A DNA stretch of 64,000 bases from JABCPH02 sp963524305. GTDB taxonomy: Bacteria; Fusobacteriota; Fusobacteriia; Fusobacteriales; Leptotrichiaceae. The stretch covers positions 1 through 64,000 of the forward strand of contig CAURGH010000007.1 in the NCBI GenBank assembly GCA_963524305.1, in the 5' to 3' direction. Below are positions 55,347 to 64,000 of this stretch, in pieces; position 1 is the first letter of the stretch, and the number at the start of each line of letters is the position of its first letter. The notes under the pieces are model-generated. The model was given only the letters and a program-made list of their open reading frames with translations. It made no database searches and was not told where the DNA came from. A program made the position numbers and the translations under genes.

Positions 55347-56444
55347 ATGAAATATAATTTAGCATTCAGATACAGAATTTATCCAAATAAAGAGCAGGAA
55401 TTGTTGATAAACAAGACTTTTGGATGTGTTCGTTTTGTTTACAATACGATTTTGTATGCTGCGAATAAATTTTATGAAGAAACTGGGAAAAATAAAATAA
55501 TTACACCTGCCAGTTTGAAAAGTGAAAATCAATTTTTAAAAGAAGTAGACAGTTTGGCACTTTCAAATGCTCAATTGAATGTAAAACTATCGTTTACGAA
55601 TTTTTTTCAGAAGAGGACAAAGTTTCCAAGGTTCAAATCTAAAAAGAATAGTGCTAAAAGTTATACGACAAATTGTGTGAGTAATTCGATACGAATAGAG
55701 GAAAACAAATATTTGGTTTTGCCAAAATTGAAAAAAGTTAAATTAAAATATCATAGAGAAATACCGAAGGATTACAAGATAAAGTCAGTAACACTAACAA
55801 ACAGTAATGGAAATTACTATGTTTCTGTTTTGACAGAATTTGAAACAGAAATTCAAAAAATACCAAGTAATGATAAAGTAATTGGACTTGATTTTTCAAT
55901 GTCTGAATTATTTGTCAGTTCTGAAAACCAAAGGGCTGATTATCCAAAATATTTTAGGATGTTGGAGAAAAAATTAAAAAAATTACAAAAATCATTATCA
56001 AGAAAAGTAAAATTTTCTAAAAATTGGTATAAGCAAAAAGAAAAAATATCAAGATTACATGAGTATATTAAAAATTGTCGAAGAGATTTTTTGCATAAAT
56101 TATCAAAAAAATTGTCTGAAGCATATAATGCTGTAGTTGTTGAGGATTTGAATATGAAAGGGATGAGCCAGGCATTAAATTTTGGGAAAAGTGTAGGAGA
56201 TAATGGATGGGGAATGTTTTTGAGGATGCTTGAGTATAAGTTGATGTTTTTAGGAAAACAATTTTTAAAAATAGATAAGTGGTTTCCGTCATCGAAAACT
56301 TGCAGTAAATGTGGAAATATTAAAGAGGAGCTGAAATTATCAGAAAGAAGTTATAAATGTGAGTGCTGTGGGATTGAAATTGATAGAGATTACAATGCGG
56401 CATTGAATATAAAAAACATTGGAAAAGAAATGTTGAAATATTAG
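55347..56444 (+). CDS. tnpB: RNA-guided nuclease TnpB (IS200/IS605-type)
   Basis: A 365-residue TnpB with intact RuvC residues Asp182 (VIGLDFSMS), Glu266 (VVVEDLNMKGM) and Asp348 (DRDYNAALN), and the zinc ribbon CSKCG/CECCG. It is clearly different from the IStron TnpB at 44476-45543. ATG follows AAGGAGGTG, so it may be translated actively. Confidence 0.93.
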   Translation: MKYNLAFRYRIYPNKEQELLINKTFGCVRFVYNTILYAANKFYEETGKNKIITPASLKSENQFLKEVDSLALSNAQLNVKLSFTNFFQKRTKFPRFKSKKNSAKSYTTNCVSNSIRIEENKYLVLPKLKKVKLKYHREIPKDYKIKSVTLTNSNGNYYVSVLTEFETEIQKIPSNDKVIGLDFSMSELFVSSENQRADYPKYFRMLEKKLKKLQKSLSRKVKFSKNWYKQKEKISRLHEYIKNCRRDFLHKLSKKLSEAYNAVVVEDLNMKGMSQALNFGKSVGDNGWGMFLRMLEYKLMFLGKQFLKIDKWFPSSKTCSKCGNIKEELKLSERSYKCECCGIEIDRDYNAALNIKNIGKEMLKY

Positions 56445-56555
56445 GAAATAAAAAAACAGGGCAGGGACTGCCCGAAGAGCTTGGTAAATATATTTGGCTA
56501 ACAGAAGCAGATACTTCCCAAGAAGCTCCCGTTTCTAAAAGCGGGAGTAGTTCAC
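56445..56555 (+). ncRNA. Predicted TnpB guide RNA (omega RNA) at the IS right end
   Basis: About 110 nt after tnpB contain GGGCAG-GGA-CTGCCC, a GAGCTTGG.../CCCAAGAAGCTC arrangement and the terminal CTCCCG/CGGGAG hairpin ending in TTCAC. This matches the 3'-end scaffold layout of TnpB guide RNAs; the guide would be host sequence from 56556 (AATAAAGTTTTTTATG). Confidence 0.6.
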
Positions 56556-56673
56556 AATAAAGTTTTTTATGAGAAATTTAAAATCAAAAATTTGGTATAA
56601 AAAAGTAAATTTTATTTAGTAATTTTTTATGATTAATAAATAGTGATTAACAGACAAGAAAAGAGGGATACAC

Positions 56674-57684
56674 ATGTATAATATAAAAGAAGTTGCACAA
56701 TTAATTAGTGGAAAAATAGTTGGAAATGAAAATTTGATTTTTAAAAGATTAGCTCCATTTTTTTATGCGACAGAAGATGAGTTGACTTTTGCAGCAGATG
56801 AAAAAATGTTGAAAAACATTGATAAATGTACTGCTGGTGCAATAATTGTTCCACCGTTGGAAAATTTGCCGAAGGATAGAACGTATATTGTGGTTGAAAA
56901 AAATCCGAGAGAATTGATGCCAATTTTGCTTAACTTTTTTAAACCGAAAGTGAAACCGTTTGAAAAACCGATAGAAGATTCGGCAATAATTGATGAAACG
57001 GCTAATGTTTCAAAAATTAACACATATATTGGACATAATGTAAAAATCGGGAAAAATGTTGTAATTTATCCAAATGTTTCAATTTTTGAAGGAACAGAAA
57101 TTGGAGATGGGACAATTGTTTACTCGAATGTTACGATTAGAGAGTTTTCTAAGATTGGGAAAAAATGTATTTTTCAGCCAGGTGCAGTTATTGGGTCTGA
57201 TGGATTTGGATATATAAAAGTGAAAGGTAATAATGTGAAAATTGAGCAAATCGGACATGTTATCTTGGAAGATGAAGTGGAAATTGGAGCAAATACTTGC
57301 GTTGATAGAGGAGCAATTGGAGATACGATTATAAAAAAAGGTACGAAAATTGATAATTTGGTTCATATTGCTCATAATGATGTGATTGGTTCTAATTGCT
57401 TTATTATCGCACAAGTGGGAATTTCTGGAAGCGTGGAAGTTGGAGATAATACTACGCTTGCAGGACAAGTTGGAGTGGCTGGACACTTAAAAATTGGAAA
57501 TAATGTTGTAATTGCTGCAAAATCAGGTGTTACAAATGATGTTCCTGATGGAAAACAAATGTCTGGATATCCTTTGAGAGATCATATGGACGATTTGAGA
57601 GTGAAAATGTCGATGGGAAAAGTTCCTGAATTATTAAAAACTGTAAGAAAATTGAAAAAGGAAATTGAAGAATTGAAAAAATAA
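56674..57684 (+). CDS. lpxD: UDP-3-O-acylglucosamine N-acyltransferase
   Basis: A 336-residue lipid A enzyme adding the N-linked acyl chain. An N-terminal uridine-binding domain (ELTFAADEKML) is followed by hexapeptide repeats (IGHNVKIGKNVVIYPNVSI and many more) that build a left-handed beta-helix, with the catalytic histidine in LVHIAHND, and a C-terminal helix. It shows the cell makes lipopolysaccharide or lipid A. Other lpx genes are not in the window. Confidence 0.95.
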   Translation: MYNIKEVAQLISGKIVGNENLIFKRLAPFFYATEDELTFAADEKMLKNIDKCTAGAIIVPPLENLPKDRTYIVVEKNPRELMPILLNFFKPKVKPFEKPIEDSAIIDETANVSKINTYIGHNVKIGKNVVIYPNVSIFEGTEIGDGTIVYSNVTIREFSKIGKKCIFQPGAVIGSDGFGYIKVKGNNVKIEQIGHVILEDEVEIGANTCVDRGAIGDTIIKKGTKIDNLVHIAHNDVIGSNCFIIAQVGISGSVEVGDNTTLAGQVGVAGHLKIGNNVVIAAKSGVTNDVPDGKQMSGYPLRDHMDDLRVKMSMGKVPELLKTVRKLKKEIEELKK

Positions 57685-57723
57685 AATTAGTAATTACTTT
57701 AATAAGAAAAATTTGTATTCCTA

Positions 57724-57752
57724 TTGTAAAAAATAATATTTTATGCTAAAAT
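57724..57752 (+). promoter_or_regulatory. Promoter upstream of the lipoprotein gene
   Basis: TTGTAA (57724-57729), a 17-nt spacer and TAAAAT (57747-57752), with TGC just before the -10. About 88 nt before the start codon. Confidence 0.6.
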
Positions 57753-57838
57753 AAATTATTATAAGAATCAAATGATTACATAAAAATATAAGATATTAAT
57801 AAATTAATTAAAATTTAAATAAAAGATAGGAGTGCGGT

Positions 57839-58513
57839 ATGAAAAAAATATTATTAGGAATGTTATTGCTAATTTTCGCAGTTAGTTGTAGTCAAAAACC
57901 AGAATCAACAGTTTCAAAATTTATTGATGGTATTAAACGTCAAAAAATTGAAGAAACGTATAAAAAATATGCGTTAGACAATAAATCAGAAAATGATTTA
58001 AAATTAGAATACAACAACAAATTTCAACAATTATTTTTTGAAACATTATTCAAAAATATAGATTATAAAATTGAGAAAGTACATAAACAAGATGATGAAA
58101 CATCAATTGTTACAGTATCTGTAGAAAATGTAGATGTTGAAAAAGTATTTTTGAAAGTTTATAAAAATATGTTAGATAGCACATTTTCTAGCGGAAATGC
58201 TAAATCTGTAGAAGACAGTTTCAAAGAAGAATTGGAATCTAAAGATGTTCCAAAATCAAAAAATGAAACACAATTTATTGTTAAGAAAACAAGCAATGGT
58301 TACAAAATTGATGTAACAGCAGAAAATATCGATGTATTATTAGGAAAATTCAATACGACATTTAGAAATTTGAATAAATTAGGAGAAAATGATTCACAAC
58401 AATCATCAACTGAACCAAATTCAAGCAACGCTCAATTGCCAAAATCTGGTCCAAATGTAGCTCCGACTCAAGTTTCTCCAAATGGTGAAATAAGCGGTAT
58501 AACAAAAAAATAA
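57839..58513 (+). CDS. Putative lipoprotein of unknown function
   Basis: A 224-residue protein with a lipoprotein signal, lipobox FAVSC and Cys17. The body has alternating helical and beta segments reminiscent of small NTF2-like/DUF4878 domains (FIDGIKRQKIEETYKKYA), and the last ~40 residues are rich in Ser, Pro and Asn. No clear family. It has its own promoter and terminator, so it is monocistronic. Confidence 0.75.
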   Translation: MKKILLGMLLLIFAVSCSQKPESTVSKFIDGIKRQKIEETYKKYALDNKSENDLKLEYNNKFQQLFFETLFKNIDYKIEKVHKQDDETSIVTVSVENVDVEKVFLKVYKNMLDSTFSSGNAKSVEDSFKEELESKDVPKSKNETQFIVKKTSNGYKIDVTAENIDVLLGKFNTTFRNLNKLGENDSQQSSTEPNSSNAQLPKSGPNVAPTQVSPNGEISGITKK

Positions 58514-58521
58514 ATTCAATT

Positions 58522-58556
58522 AACTGTCTTGTAAAATTTGCAAGGCAGTTTTTTTA
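58522..58556 (+). terminator. Terminator after the lipoprotein gene
   Basis: AACTGTCTTG pairs with CAAGGCAGTT (one G-T pair), followed by TTTTTTT. Confidence 0.85.
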
Positions 58557-58608
58557 TGCAAAAAAAGGAATTAATAAAAAAAGACTTTTTTATTTTTCTC
58601 GAATATTG

Positions 58609-58614
58609 TATAAT
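58609..58614 (+). promoter_or_regulatory. -10 box upstream of hslO
   Basis: A perfect TATAAT, 54 nt before the hslO start. No convincing -35 element (the region is a T-run). Confidence 0.45.
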
Positions 58615-58668
58615 AAATTATGTTTTAAAAGTGAAAAAGAAAAAATTATAGAAAGAAAAGGTAAGATA

Positions 58669-59607
58669 ATGGAAAAAAAGTCAAGAATAATAAGAGGAAC
58701 GAGTAAATGTGCACGTTTTTTCGTTTGTGATACGACAGAGTTAGTTAAAGAAGCTAAAAAAATTCACGATTTGGATCCAATACCAGCGAGAATTTTTGGA
58801 GAATTATTGACAGCGACTGTGATGATGGGAAAAGATTTAAAAGGAGAAAATGATTTAATTACTGTAAAAATAAATGGAGATGGACCGTTTGGAAATATGT
58901 TAGCGACTTCAGGGAAAAATGGAGAGGTAAAAGGATATGTAAGCGGAAATCCATCTGAAGATATTTTTAAAATAATAGACGAAAATGGGAATTTCATAAC
59001 TGATGAAAATGGAAAAATCAGATTTATCGGTGAAGGAACATTACAAGTAATAAAAGATATTGGATTGAAAGATCCGTTTTCTGGCGTAATAAAATTAGAA
59101 AGTGAGGAAATCGCTGACAATATAGCATACTATTTCTTGCTTTCGGAACAAATAAAATCAGTGGTAGCCTTAGGCGTTCAAATAGATGAAAATGGTGAAA
59201 TTCAAAAAGTTGGTGGATATATGGTTCAGTTACTTCCAGGAGTAGAAGATGGATTTATTGATAAATTGGAAGATAAATTAAGACAAATTAGAAGTATTAC
59301 TGAATTATTAAACGGTGGAATGAGCTTGGAGCAAATTGTAGAATTGTTGTACGAGGATATTACGGTTTTTGAAGAGGAAACTGATGTTGACGGAGCACAT
59401 AAAAAAACTTATGTGGAAGATTATGAAATTTTGGAAGAAAGTGATATTGAGTACAAATGTAATTGTTCAAAAGAAAAATATTTGTCAGCAGTGAAAACAC
59501 TTGGAGATGAACAAATTAACGAGATTTTGGAAGAAGAAGGAAAAATTCAAGTGGAATGTCATTTTTGTAGAAAAAAATATGAATTTACAAAAGAGGATTT
59601 TGAATAA
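58669..59607 (+). CDS. hslO: Redox-regulated chaperone Hsp33
   Basis: A 312-residue holdase activated by oxidation. The C-terminal zinc switch is intact: CNC near residue 263 and CHFC near residue 297. The N-terminal fold is recognised by RIFGELLTATVMMGKDLKGEND and VGGYMVQLLPG. The start is the ATG at 58669; an in-frame ATG 63 nt upstream precedes family homology and overlaps the -10 region transcript start. Confidence 0.94.
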   Translation: MEKKSRIIRGTSKCARFFVCDTTELVKEAKKIHDLDPIPARIFGELLTATVMMGKDLKGENDLITVKINGDGPFGNMLATSGKNGEVKGYVSGNPSEDIFKIIDENGNFITDENGKIRFIGEGTLQVIKDIGLKDPFSGVIKLESEEIADNIAYYFLLSEQIKSVVALGVQIDENGEIQKVGGYMVQLLPGVEDGFIDKLEDKLRQIRSITELLNGGMSLEQIVELLYEDITVFEEETDVDGAHKKTYVEDYEILEESDIEYKCNCSKEKYLSAVKTLGDEQINEILEEEGKIQVECHFCRKKYEFTKEDFE

Positions 59608-59697
59608 AATTAATTTTTGAGAAAAATAAAAAGTTGTGAGTTATTTTGAAATGATAAAAAATAAATAAAATTATAAACTAATAAGGAGATGAAAAAA

Positions 59698-60624
59698 ATG
59701 TCAAAATTAAGAGTAGGTGTAATACGTGGGGGAGTTTCGACTGAAAGAGAAGTGTCGTTAAAAACAGGAAGTGAAATTGTAGCAAATTTAAATAGAGATA
59801 AATATGAAGTTTTTGATATTGTAATTGATACTGAAAAGGAAGTTTATGAAAAAATAAAAGACTTGAATCTAGATTTTGCTTACATTGCTTTACACGGTGT
59901 GTTTGGAGAAGATGGAAGAGTACAAGCAATTTTACAAAGTTTTGGAATCGCTTACAGTGGGCCTGGAGTAATGTCAAGTGCAGTTTGTATGGATAAGGAA
60001 TTTTCAAAAAGAATTGTGTCTGAATACGGAGTTAGAATTGCAAAATGGAAAAGTGTTCGTGTAGGAGAAACAGTTGATTTTGAAACAGTAAAAAAAGAAC
60101 TAGGAGATCATCTTATAGTAAAACCAAATAATGGTGGTTCAAGTATTGGAGTAAGTTTTGTGGAAACTGAAGAAGAATTGAAAAAAGGATTAGAACTTGT
60201 ATTTGGAATGGATAAAGAGGCTTTAATTGAAGAAGTATTACATGGAGTGGAAATAAGTGTGCCAGTAATTGGTGGAAAAGTTTTCCCAACAATAAGAATC
60301 GAAGCTCTTGCTGGAGATTACTTTGACTATGAATCAAAATATGCAAAAGGTGGAGCAAAAGAATACGTGTTTGAATTCCCAGAAAAAGTACAAGCTGAAA
60401 TTAACAAATTTGCACAAGATAGCTATTATGGATTAAAATGTGAAGGATTCGCAAGAATTGACTTTATGGTAGTAAACGAAGAAACACCATATTTCATGGA
60501 AGTAAACACATCACCAGGAATGACAGCTGCAAGTTTATTGCCAAAAAGTACAGCTTCAAAAGGATATAGCTACTCAGAAACATTAGATTTATTAATTGAA
60601 TCTTCATTAAAAGTAGAAAGATAA
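59698..60624 (+). CDS. ddl: D-alanine-D-alanine ligase
   Basis: A 308-residue ATP-grasp enzyme for peptidoglycan precursor synthesis. Visible: RGGVSTEREVSLKTG at the start, ALHGVFGEDGRVQAIL, KPNNGGSSIGVSFV, and the metal site FMEVNTSPGMTAASLLP. The start is the ATG at 59698, 10 nt after AAGGAG; another ATG three codons upstream is too close to it. Confidence 0.96.
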   Translation: MSKLRVGVIRGGVSTEREVSLKTGSEIVANLNRDKYEVFDIVIDTEKEVYEKIKDLNLDFAYIALHGVFGEDGRVQAILQSFGIAYSGPGVMSSAVCMDKEFSKRIVSEYGVRIAKWKSVRVGETVDFETVKKELGDHLIVKPNNGGSSIGVSFVETEEELKKGLELVFGMDKEALIEEVLHGVEISVPVIGGKVFPTIRIEALAGDYFDYESKYAKGGAKEYVFEFPEKVQAEINKFAQDSYYGLKCEGFARIDFMVVNEETPYFMEVNTSPGMTAASLLPKSTASKGYSYSETLDLLIESSLKVER

Positions 60625-60652
60625 ACTAATATATCAAAATATGGAGGAAAAT

Positions 60653-61132
60653 ATGGAAAGAATAGCAAGTTTTACAGTAGATCATAAAAAATTAAACAGA
60701 GGAATTTATGTGTCAAGAATTGACGAAATTAACGGGAATTACATCACAACTTTTGATGTGAGAATGAAGCTGCCAAATAGAGAACCAGTTATAAATATTG
60801 CAGAACTTCACACAATGGAACATTTAGGAGCAACATTTTTAAGAAATCATCCAACTTGGAAAGATGAAGTTGTATATTTTGGACCAATGGGTTGCAGAAC
60901 AGGATTTTATGTAATTTTGAAAGGAAAATTAGAATCAAAGGACATCATTGACTTAATGAAAGAACTTTACAAATTTATGGCAGAATTTAAAGGAGAAATC
61001 CCAGGAGCAACTGCAATCGAATGTGGAAACTATTTAGATCAAAACTTGGCAATGGCTAATTTTGAATCGAAAAGATTTTTGGAAGAAACTTTGGAGAATT
61101 TGACAGAAGCGAATTTGGTTTATCCTGAATAG
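60653..61132 (+). CDS. luxS: S-ribosylhomocysteine lyase LuxS
   Basis: A 159-residue metalloenzyme of the activated methyl cycle that also yields the AI-2 precursor. Metal site HTMEH (His53, Glu56, His57) and a second cysteine ligand in AIECGNYLD; GPMGCRTGFY carries the active-site Cys. The ATG at 60653 follows GGAGGAAAAT; an ATG at 60641 overlaps that site. Confidence 0.96.
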   Translation: MERIASFTVDHKKLNRGIYVSRIDEINGNYITTFDVRMKLPNREPVINIAELHTMEHLGATFLRNHPTWKDEVVYFGPMGCRTGFYVILKGKLESKDIIDLMKELYKFMAEFKGEIPGATAIECGNYLDQNLAMANFESKRFLEETLENLTEANLVYPE

Positions 61133-61297
61133 AATATAAACATTTGGATGTGTTCTAAAATATATTGAATAATTTATTTGATAGTTTTTAGGCATATCTT
61201 ATGTTGCATAATAGATTATTATAAATTTTTATCTTAGCAAGAGTCAATACTTCTTATTTAGAGAGTAAATAAAATTAAAAAAAAATCAAATTGTAAA

Positions 61298-61579
61298 TTG
61301 GTTATTTTGAAGGGGTGGGATAGTGAATTGAATAAAGTTTATAAGTTATTAATGAAGAAATTATCAAAAAGTGGGCAGATAAAACTTATAAATGAAGAAA
61401 AATTATGGATAAAAAGTAGAGATAATAAGGCAAAAGAAATAGCCAATGAATTTTGTGGAACTGTAAATGGAGAAAGACTTTGTGGAACTGGTTATGGTTT
61501 GGCGTACACTCAATCATTAGTAGAATCAACTAAAGATAGAGCGATTGAGTTATCAAAAAGATATGAAAAATTGAAATAA
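61298..61579 (+). pseudogene. LprI/DUF1311-like fragment, N-terminus missing
   Basis: 93 codons from a TTG. WDSELNKVYKLLMKKLSKSG followed by EEKLWIKSRDNKAKEIANEF matches the core of LprI-type (lysozyme inhibitor) proteins, which normally begin with a signal peptide and a cysteine-containing stretch before the D-x-ELN motif. Both are absent here, so this is probably a truncated remnant. The 165 bp upstream show no coding sequence or clear promoter. Confidence 0.5.
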
Positions 61580-61604
61580 ATAGGAAAAAATGAGGAGAGA
61601 AGTA

Positions 61605-63398
61605 ATGGATAGTAATTTTAAGAAACAAATTGAAGAAGACATAGAAAGATACCAAGAGAATTTATATTATATTGACAATATAAAAAAAGATGAATGGGCA
61701 TTTAATTATTGGGTATTAGATAAACTTTTTTATGAAGAAGAAGAACTGATTGAAAGTAAAATAATAGATTACAATGATATGGGAATAGATGCTTATGAAT
61801 TTTATGAAGATACAAAAGAACTTTTTTTAATACAAAATAAATATTATTCAGAAAATGCTAAACTGGATACAAATTATATAAAAAATGATTTTTTATTAAG
61901 AGGAGTTACAGCTTTGGAAAGAGGAACGTATAACCGATCAGAAGAGTTACAAGGAATATTCAATAAATATAAAAATGATCCCAAATTTACAGTATACTTA
62001 GAATTGTATATAACAAATGATTTAGAATCAAAAGAAATTGAAGAGTGTATAAAGGAATTTAATAAAAAAAATCCTAAATATATTGCTAAAATATATTATT
62101 TAAAGGATATAAAAGAAAAATATTACGGAGAAGGTGAGCAAAACAGAAAGCAACTAAAAGTACGAATTGATACTGTAAATAGAGGTACAGTATTAAATAT
62201 AAACACAGAAGCATATAATTTAAAAAATATTATAGATGCAAAATACGTATTAACACCTGTTTCAACTATATTTGAAATATATAAAAAATCTAAAAAAGAG
62301 GGATACCCAATATTCGATAAAAATATAAGAGAGTATTTAGGAAATAGAGGAATTAATAAACAAATTTATCAAACACTTTTAAATAAAGAAGATAGAAATA
62401 ATTTCTTTTATTATAACAATGGAATAACAATAATTTGTGATAAAATAAATAAAATTAAATCAGTAAAGAATACTAAAAATGATAAATTTTCGCCAAGTAT
62501 AGAAATAGAAAATCCACAAATAGTAAATGGATGTCAAACAGTAAATTCAATATACGAAGCTTTAAAAAATAGTGATGAAACAAAAGTTGAGAAAGAGTAT
62601 GAAGATACATTTGTAATGGTAAAAATTTTAGAAATTGATAGAAATAACAATGAAGAAGAAGAATTGTATAATAATATTGTGAAGTATAATAATTCACAAA
62701 ATTCTATTAATGAAAAAAATTTTGTAGCAAATAATAAATTATTTGAAAGATTGCAAGGTGAGTTTGAAGATAAAGGATTTTTACTTTTAATTAAACAAAG
62801 TGACAAACAGAAATTTAAAGACAAGTATAAATCAATTTCGGGATTAAAGAAATTAAATGATCAAAATATCAAAAAATTTAAATTGAAAGAGATAAAAAAA
62901 TTGGCAGATATGCATATTGATTTGGATAAATTGTTGCAAGTAATAAATGCTTTTGTAGAAGGTGGTTATATTGCGTATACTAAAAAAGGAAATATGTTGA
63001 AATTAGATACACCAGAGTATAATAGAGCTGTAGAATTTATGCAAAAAGTAACGAATGATGTTATATTGAATTTATATTTACTATATAAAAAATTAGAGGA
63101 AGAAAAAAAAGAAGATGAAAACCGTAGAACACCAATTTCATATTATGCAATAGATTGTTTTGCTAAATTTGAATGTGGAGATAGAGATAGTAATAAAATA
63201 AAAGAAAATTTAAATAATGCTTCTAAAATAGAAAAATTAATAAAATTATCAAAACTCACAAGTAAAAATTATATAAGAGATTATAAAGAAAAATATGAAA
63301 TAGAATATAATATGATGATAAAAAAACAAATTGATTATGATATGATTTCGAAAGGAAGAGAACAAGCAAGTGATGCATTGGAAACGTTAGGAGTATAA
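61605..63398 (+). CDS. AIPR-family abortive phage infection protein
   Basis: A 597-residue protein. The AIPR hallmark motifs are NNFFYYNNGITIICDK and PQIVNGCQTVNSIYEAL (near residues 265-315). The N-terminus has a PD-(D/E)xK-like pattern, GIDAYEF (Asp62) and LFLIQNKYY (Gln77-Lys79), suggesting a nuclease. AIPR proteins are linked to abortive infection defence. ATG at 61605 follows GAGGAGAG. No modification gene accompanies it. Confidence 0.82.
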   Translation: MDSNFKKQIEEDIERYQENLYYIDNIKKDEWAFNYWVLDKLFYEEEELIESKIIDYNDMGIDAYEFYEDTKELFLIQNKYYSENAKLDTNYIKNDFLLRGVTALERGTYNRSEELQGIFNKYKNDPKFTVYLELYITNDLESKEIEECIKEFNKKNPKYIAKIYYLKDIKEKYYGEGEQNRKQLKVRIDTVNRGTVLNINTEAYNLKNIIDAKYVLTPVSTIFEIYKKSKKEGYPIFDKNIREYLGNRGINKQIYQTLLNKEDRNNFFYYNNGITIICDKINKIKSVKNTKNDKFSPSIEIENPQIVNGCQTVNSIYEALKNSDETKVEKEYEDTFVMVKILEIDRNNNEEEELYNNIVKYNNSQNSINEKNFVANNKLFERLQGEFEDKGFLLLIKQSDKQKFKDKYKSISGLKKLNDQNIKKFKLKEIKKLADMHIDLDKLLQVINAFVEGGYIAYTKKGNMLKLDTPEYNRAVEFMQKVTNDVILNLYLLYKKLEEEKKEDENRRTPISYYAIDCFAKFECGDRDSNKIKENLNNASKIEKLIKLSKLTSKNYIRDYKEKYEIEYNMMIKKQIDYDMISKGREQASDALETLGV

Positions 63399-63621
63399 AA
63401 ATTATAGTTGATAAACTCTTTTGAAGTTTTATAGAATAATTTTGATGAATAATAGAGAAAGGATAAATTGTTTTAAATTTTAAAATAATTTATTTTAGAA
63501 AATGGCAAAAATAATAGACACACATACACACATTTACGACGAGTAACTTGCAGAAGATTTTGATGTGGAATTGAAGTTGAATAAAATTTAATTTAAAAAT
63601 TTAATATAAAAAAGGAGATTT
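63399..63621. other. 223-bp gap holding a tatD remnant
   Basis: Apart from the short tatD-like fragment at 63502-63588 this stretch is AT-rich and shows no promoter, terminator or RNA gene that I can support. Confidence 0.5.
63502..63588 (+). pseudogene. tatD N-terminal remnant
   Basis: From ATG: MAKIIDTHTHIYDE, then a TAA stop, then in the same frame LAEDFDV before similarity ends. This is the beginning of a TatD-family metal-dependent DNase (IDTHxHxYDE...FxED). Only about 22 codons survive, interrupted by a nonsense codon, and no metal-binding remainder follows. Confidence 0.65.
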
Positions 63622-64000
63622 ATGAAAAAAATACTGATTTTATTTTTGGTTATTTTTTCGTTAAGTTTTTCATTTGAATTAAAGAAAGAAAATTTTGAAA
63701 TTATGAAAAATAAGAGTTTAAAATTATCAGAAGAGGAAATGAAAAATCAAAGTGAAAAAGTTGTTGAAGTTTTTAATAAAGAAATTTTAGATAGAATAGA
63801 AAGTCAAAATAAGGGAATTGAATATTCAGAAAATACTAATTTTATAACTGGGTGGAAAATTTTTAAAGCGAATGTACCTGATGTTTTGATGAATAATAAA
63901 GTCTATGAAAAAACAATTTATGAAATTGAAAAGATTAACTTTATTTCAAAAAATAAAGTGGAAGTAATTTATACTGAAAAATTACCGAATATTTTTAAAA
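63622..64000 (+). CDS. Secreted protein of unknown function (partial)
   Basis: Begins ATG at 63622 after AAAGGAG and runs off the window after 126 codons. It has a signal peptide (KKILILFLVIFSLSFSFE) and a charged, probably helical N-terminal region followed by more beta-like sequence. No family is recognised. Confidence 0.7.
   Translation, partial: MKKILILFLVIFSLSFSFELKKENFEIMKNKSLKLSEEEMKNQSEKVVEVFNKEILDRIESQNKGIEYSENTNFITGWKIFKANVPDVLMNNKVYEKTIYEIEKINFISKNKVEVIYTEKLPNIFK

Larger units (their letters stand above)
55158..56555 (+). mobile_element. IS200/IS605-type element with tnpB only
   Basis: Left-end hairpin: TCTCCGACTT (55175-55184) pairs with AAGTGGGAGA (55189-55198). Right end: CTCCCG/CGGGAG hairpin at about 56525-56546, ending AGTTCAC at 56549-56555. 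A single tnpB lies between; there is no Y1 transposase, so movement would need one in trans. The left boundary is approximate, placed after TTTTAAC. It sits between bamA and lpxD, just after the bamA terminator. Confidence 0.8.

Noticed and set aside
1..64000. CRISPR arrays and tRNA genes
   Set aside because: I read for regularly spaced direct repeats and for GTTCGAATC-type T-arms with CCA ends. The only such T-arm found belongs to tmRNA, and no repeat-spacer pattern is visible.

Overview
This window is AT-rich chromosomal DNA from a Gram-negative bacterium, most probably a member of the Fusobacteriota close to Leptotrichia. The clues are an outer membrane (BamA, a TamB-like protein, LpxD) combined with very low GC, strong AGGAGG ribosome binding sites, frequent GTG/TTG starts and a GatCAB amidotransferase. 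The genus is inferred from gene content and base composition; no database was searched.

Layout. 1-11115 holds the end of tuf and the S10-spc ribosomal protein cluster (rpsJ to secY). It is broken by an internal terminator plus promoter (2045-2136) and by two stable intergenic hairpins. 11317-15010 (minus strand) is a phnD-phnC-phnE-phnE type ABC importer. 15274-15614 is tmRNA, and cbiK lies upstream of it. 16593-24010 carries housekeeping genes: a GNAT acetyltransferase, ftsK, mreB, scpB, rluB, a HAD phosphatase, an AcpH-like protein and a small unknown gene. 24040-28521 is a compact defence island: a DpnM-like adenine methyltransferase fused in frame to an unknown domain, a short DpnII-type endonuclease, a second methyltransferase with an HPPY motif, and an OLD-family ATPase/TOPRIM nuclease. 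28571-42479 is a long run of housekeeping genes: gatCAB, a cell-division PBP, priA, def, fmt, rex, folD, accB, a CNNM/CorC-type protein, a NUDIX gene and apt.

The most striking object is at 43188-45708. A 2521-bp element consisting of a structured, group I intron-like RNA region followed by IS607-type tnpA and tnpB (an IStron) sits inside the (p)ppGpp synthetase/hydrolase gene, between the hydrolase and synthetase domains. Removing exactly 2521 nt restores a 717-codon reading frame with the family's W-E-L-E-D junction. The stringent-response enzyme should therefore depend on RNA splicing.

47343-57684 covers a small membrane protein, a ParB-like protein, tamB, bamA, a tnpB-only IS200/IS605-type insertion and lpxD. 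57839-61132 carries a lipoprotein, hslO, ddl and luxS. 61298-63588 looks like a recombination hotspot: an N-terminally truncated LprI-like fragment, an AIPR-type abortive-infection gene and a broken tatD remnant. The window ends inside a gene for a secreted protein of unknown function.
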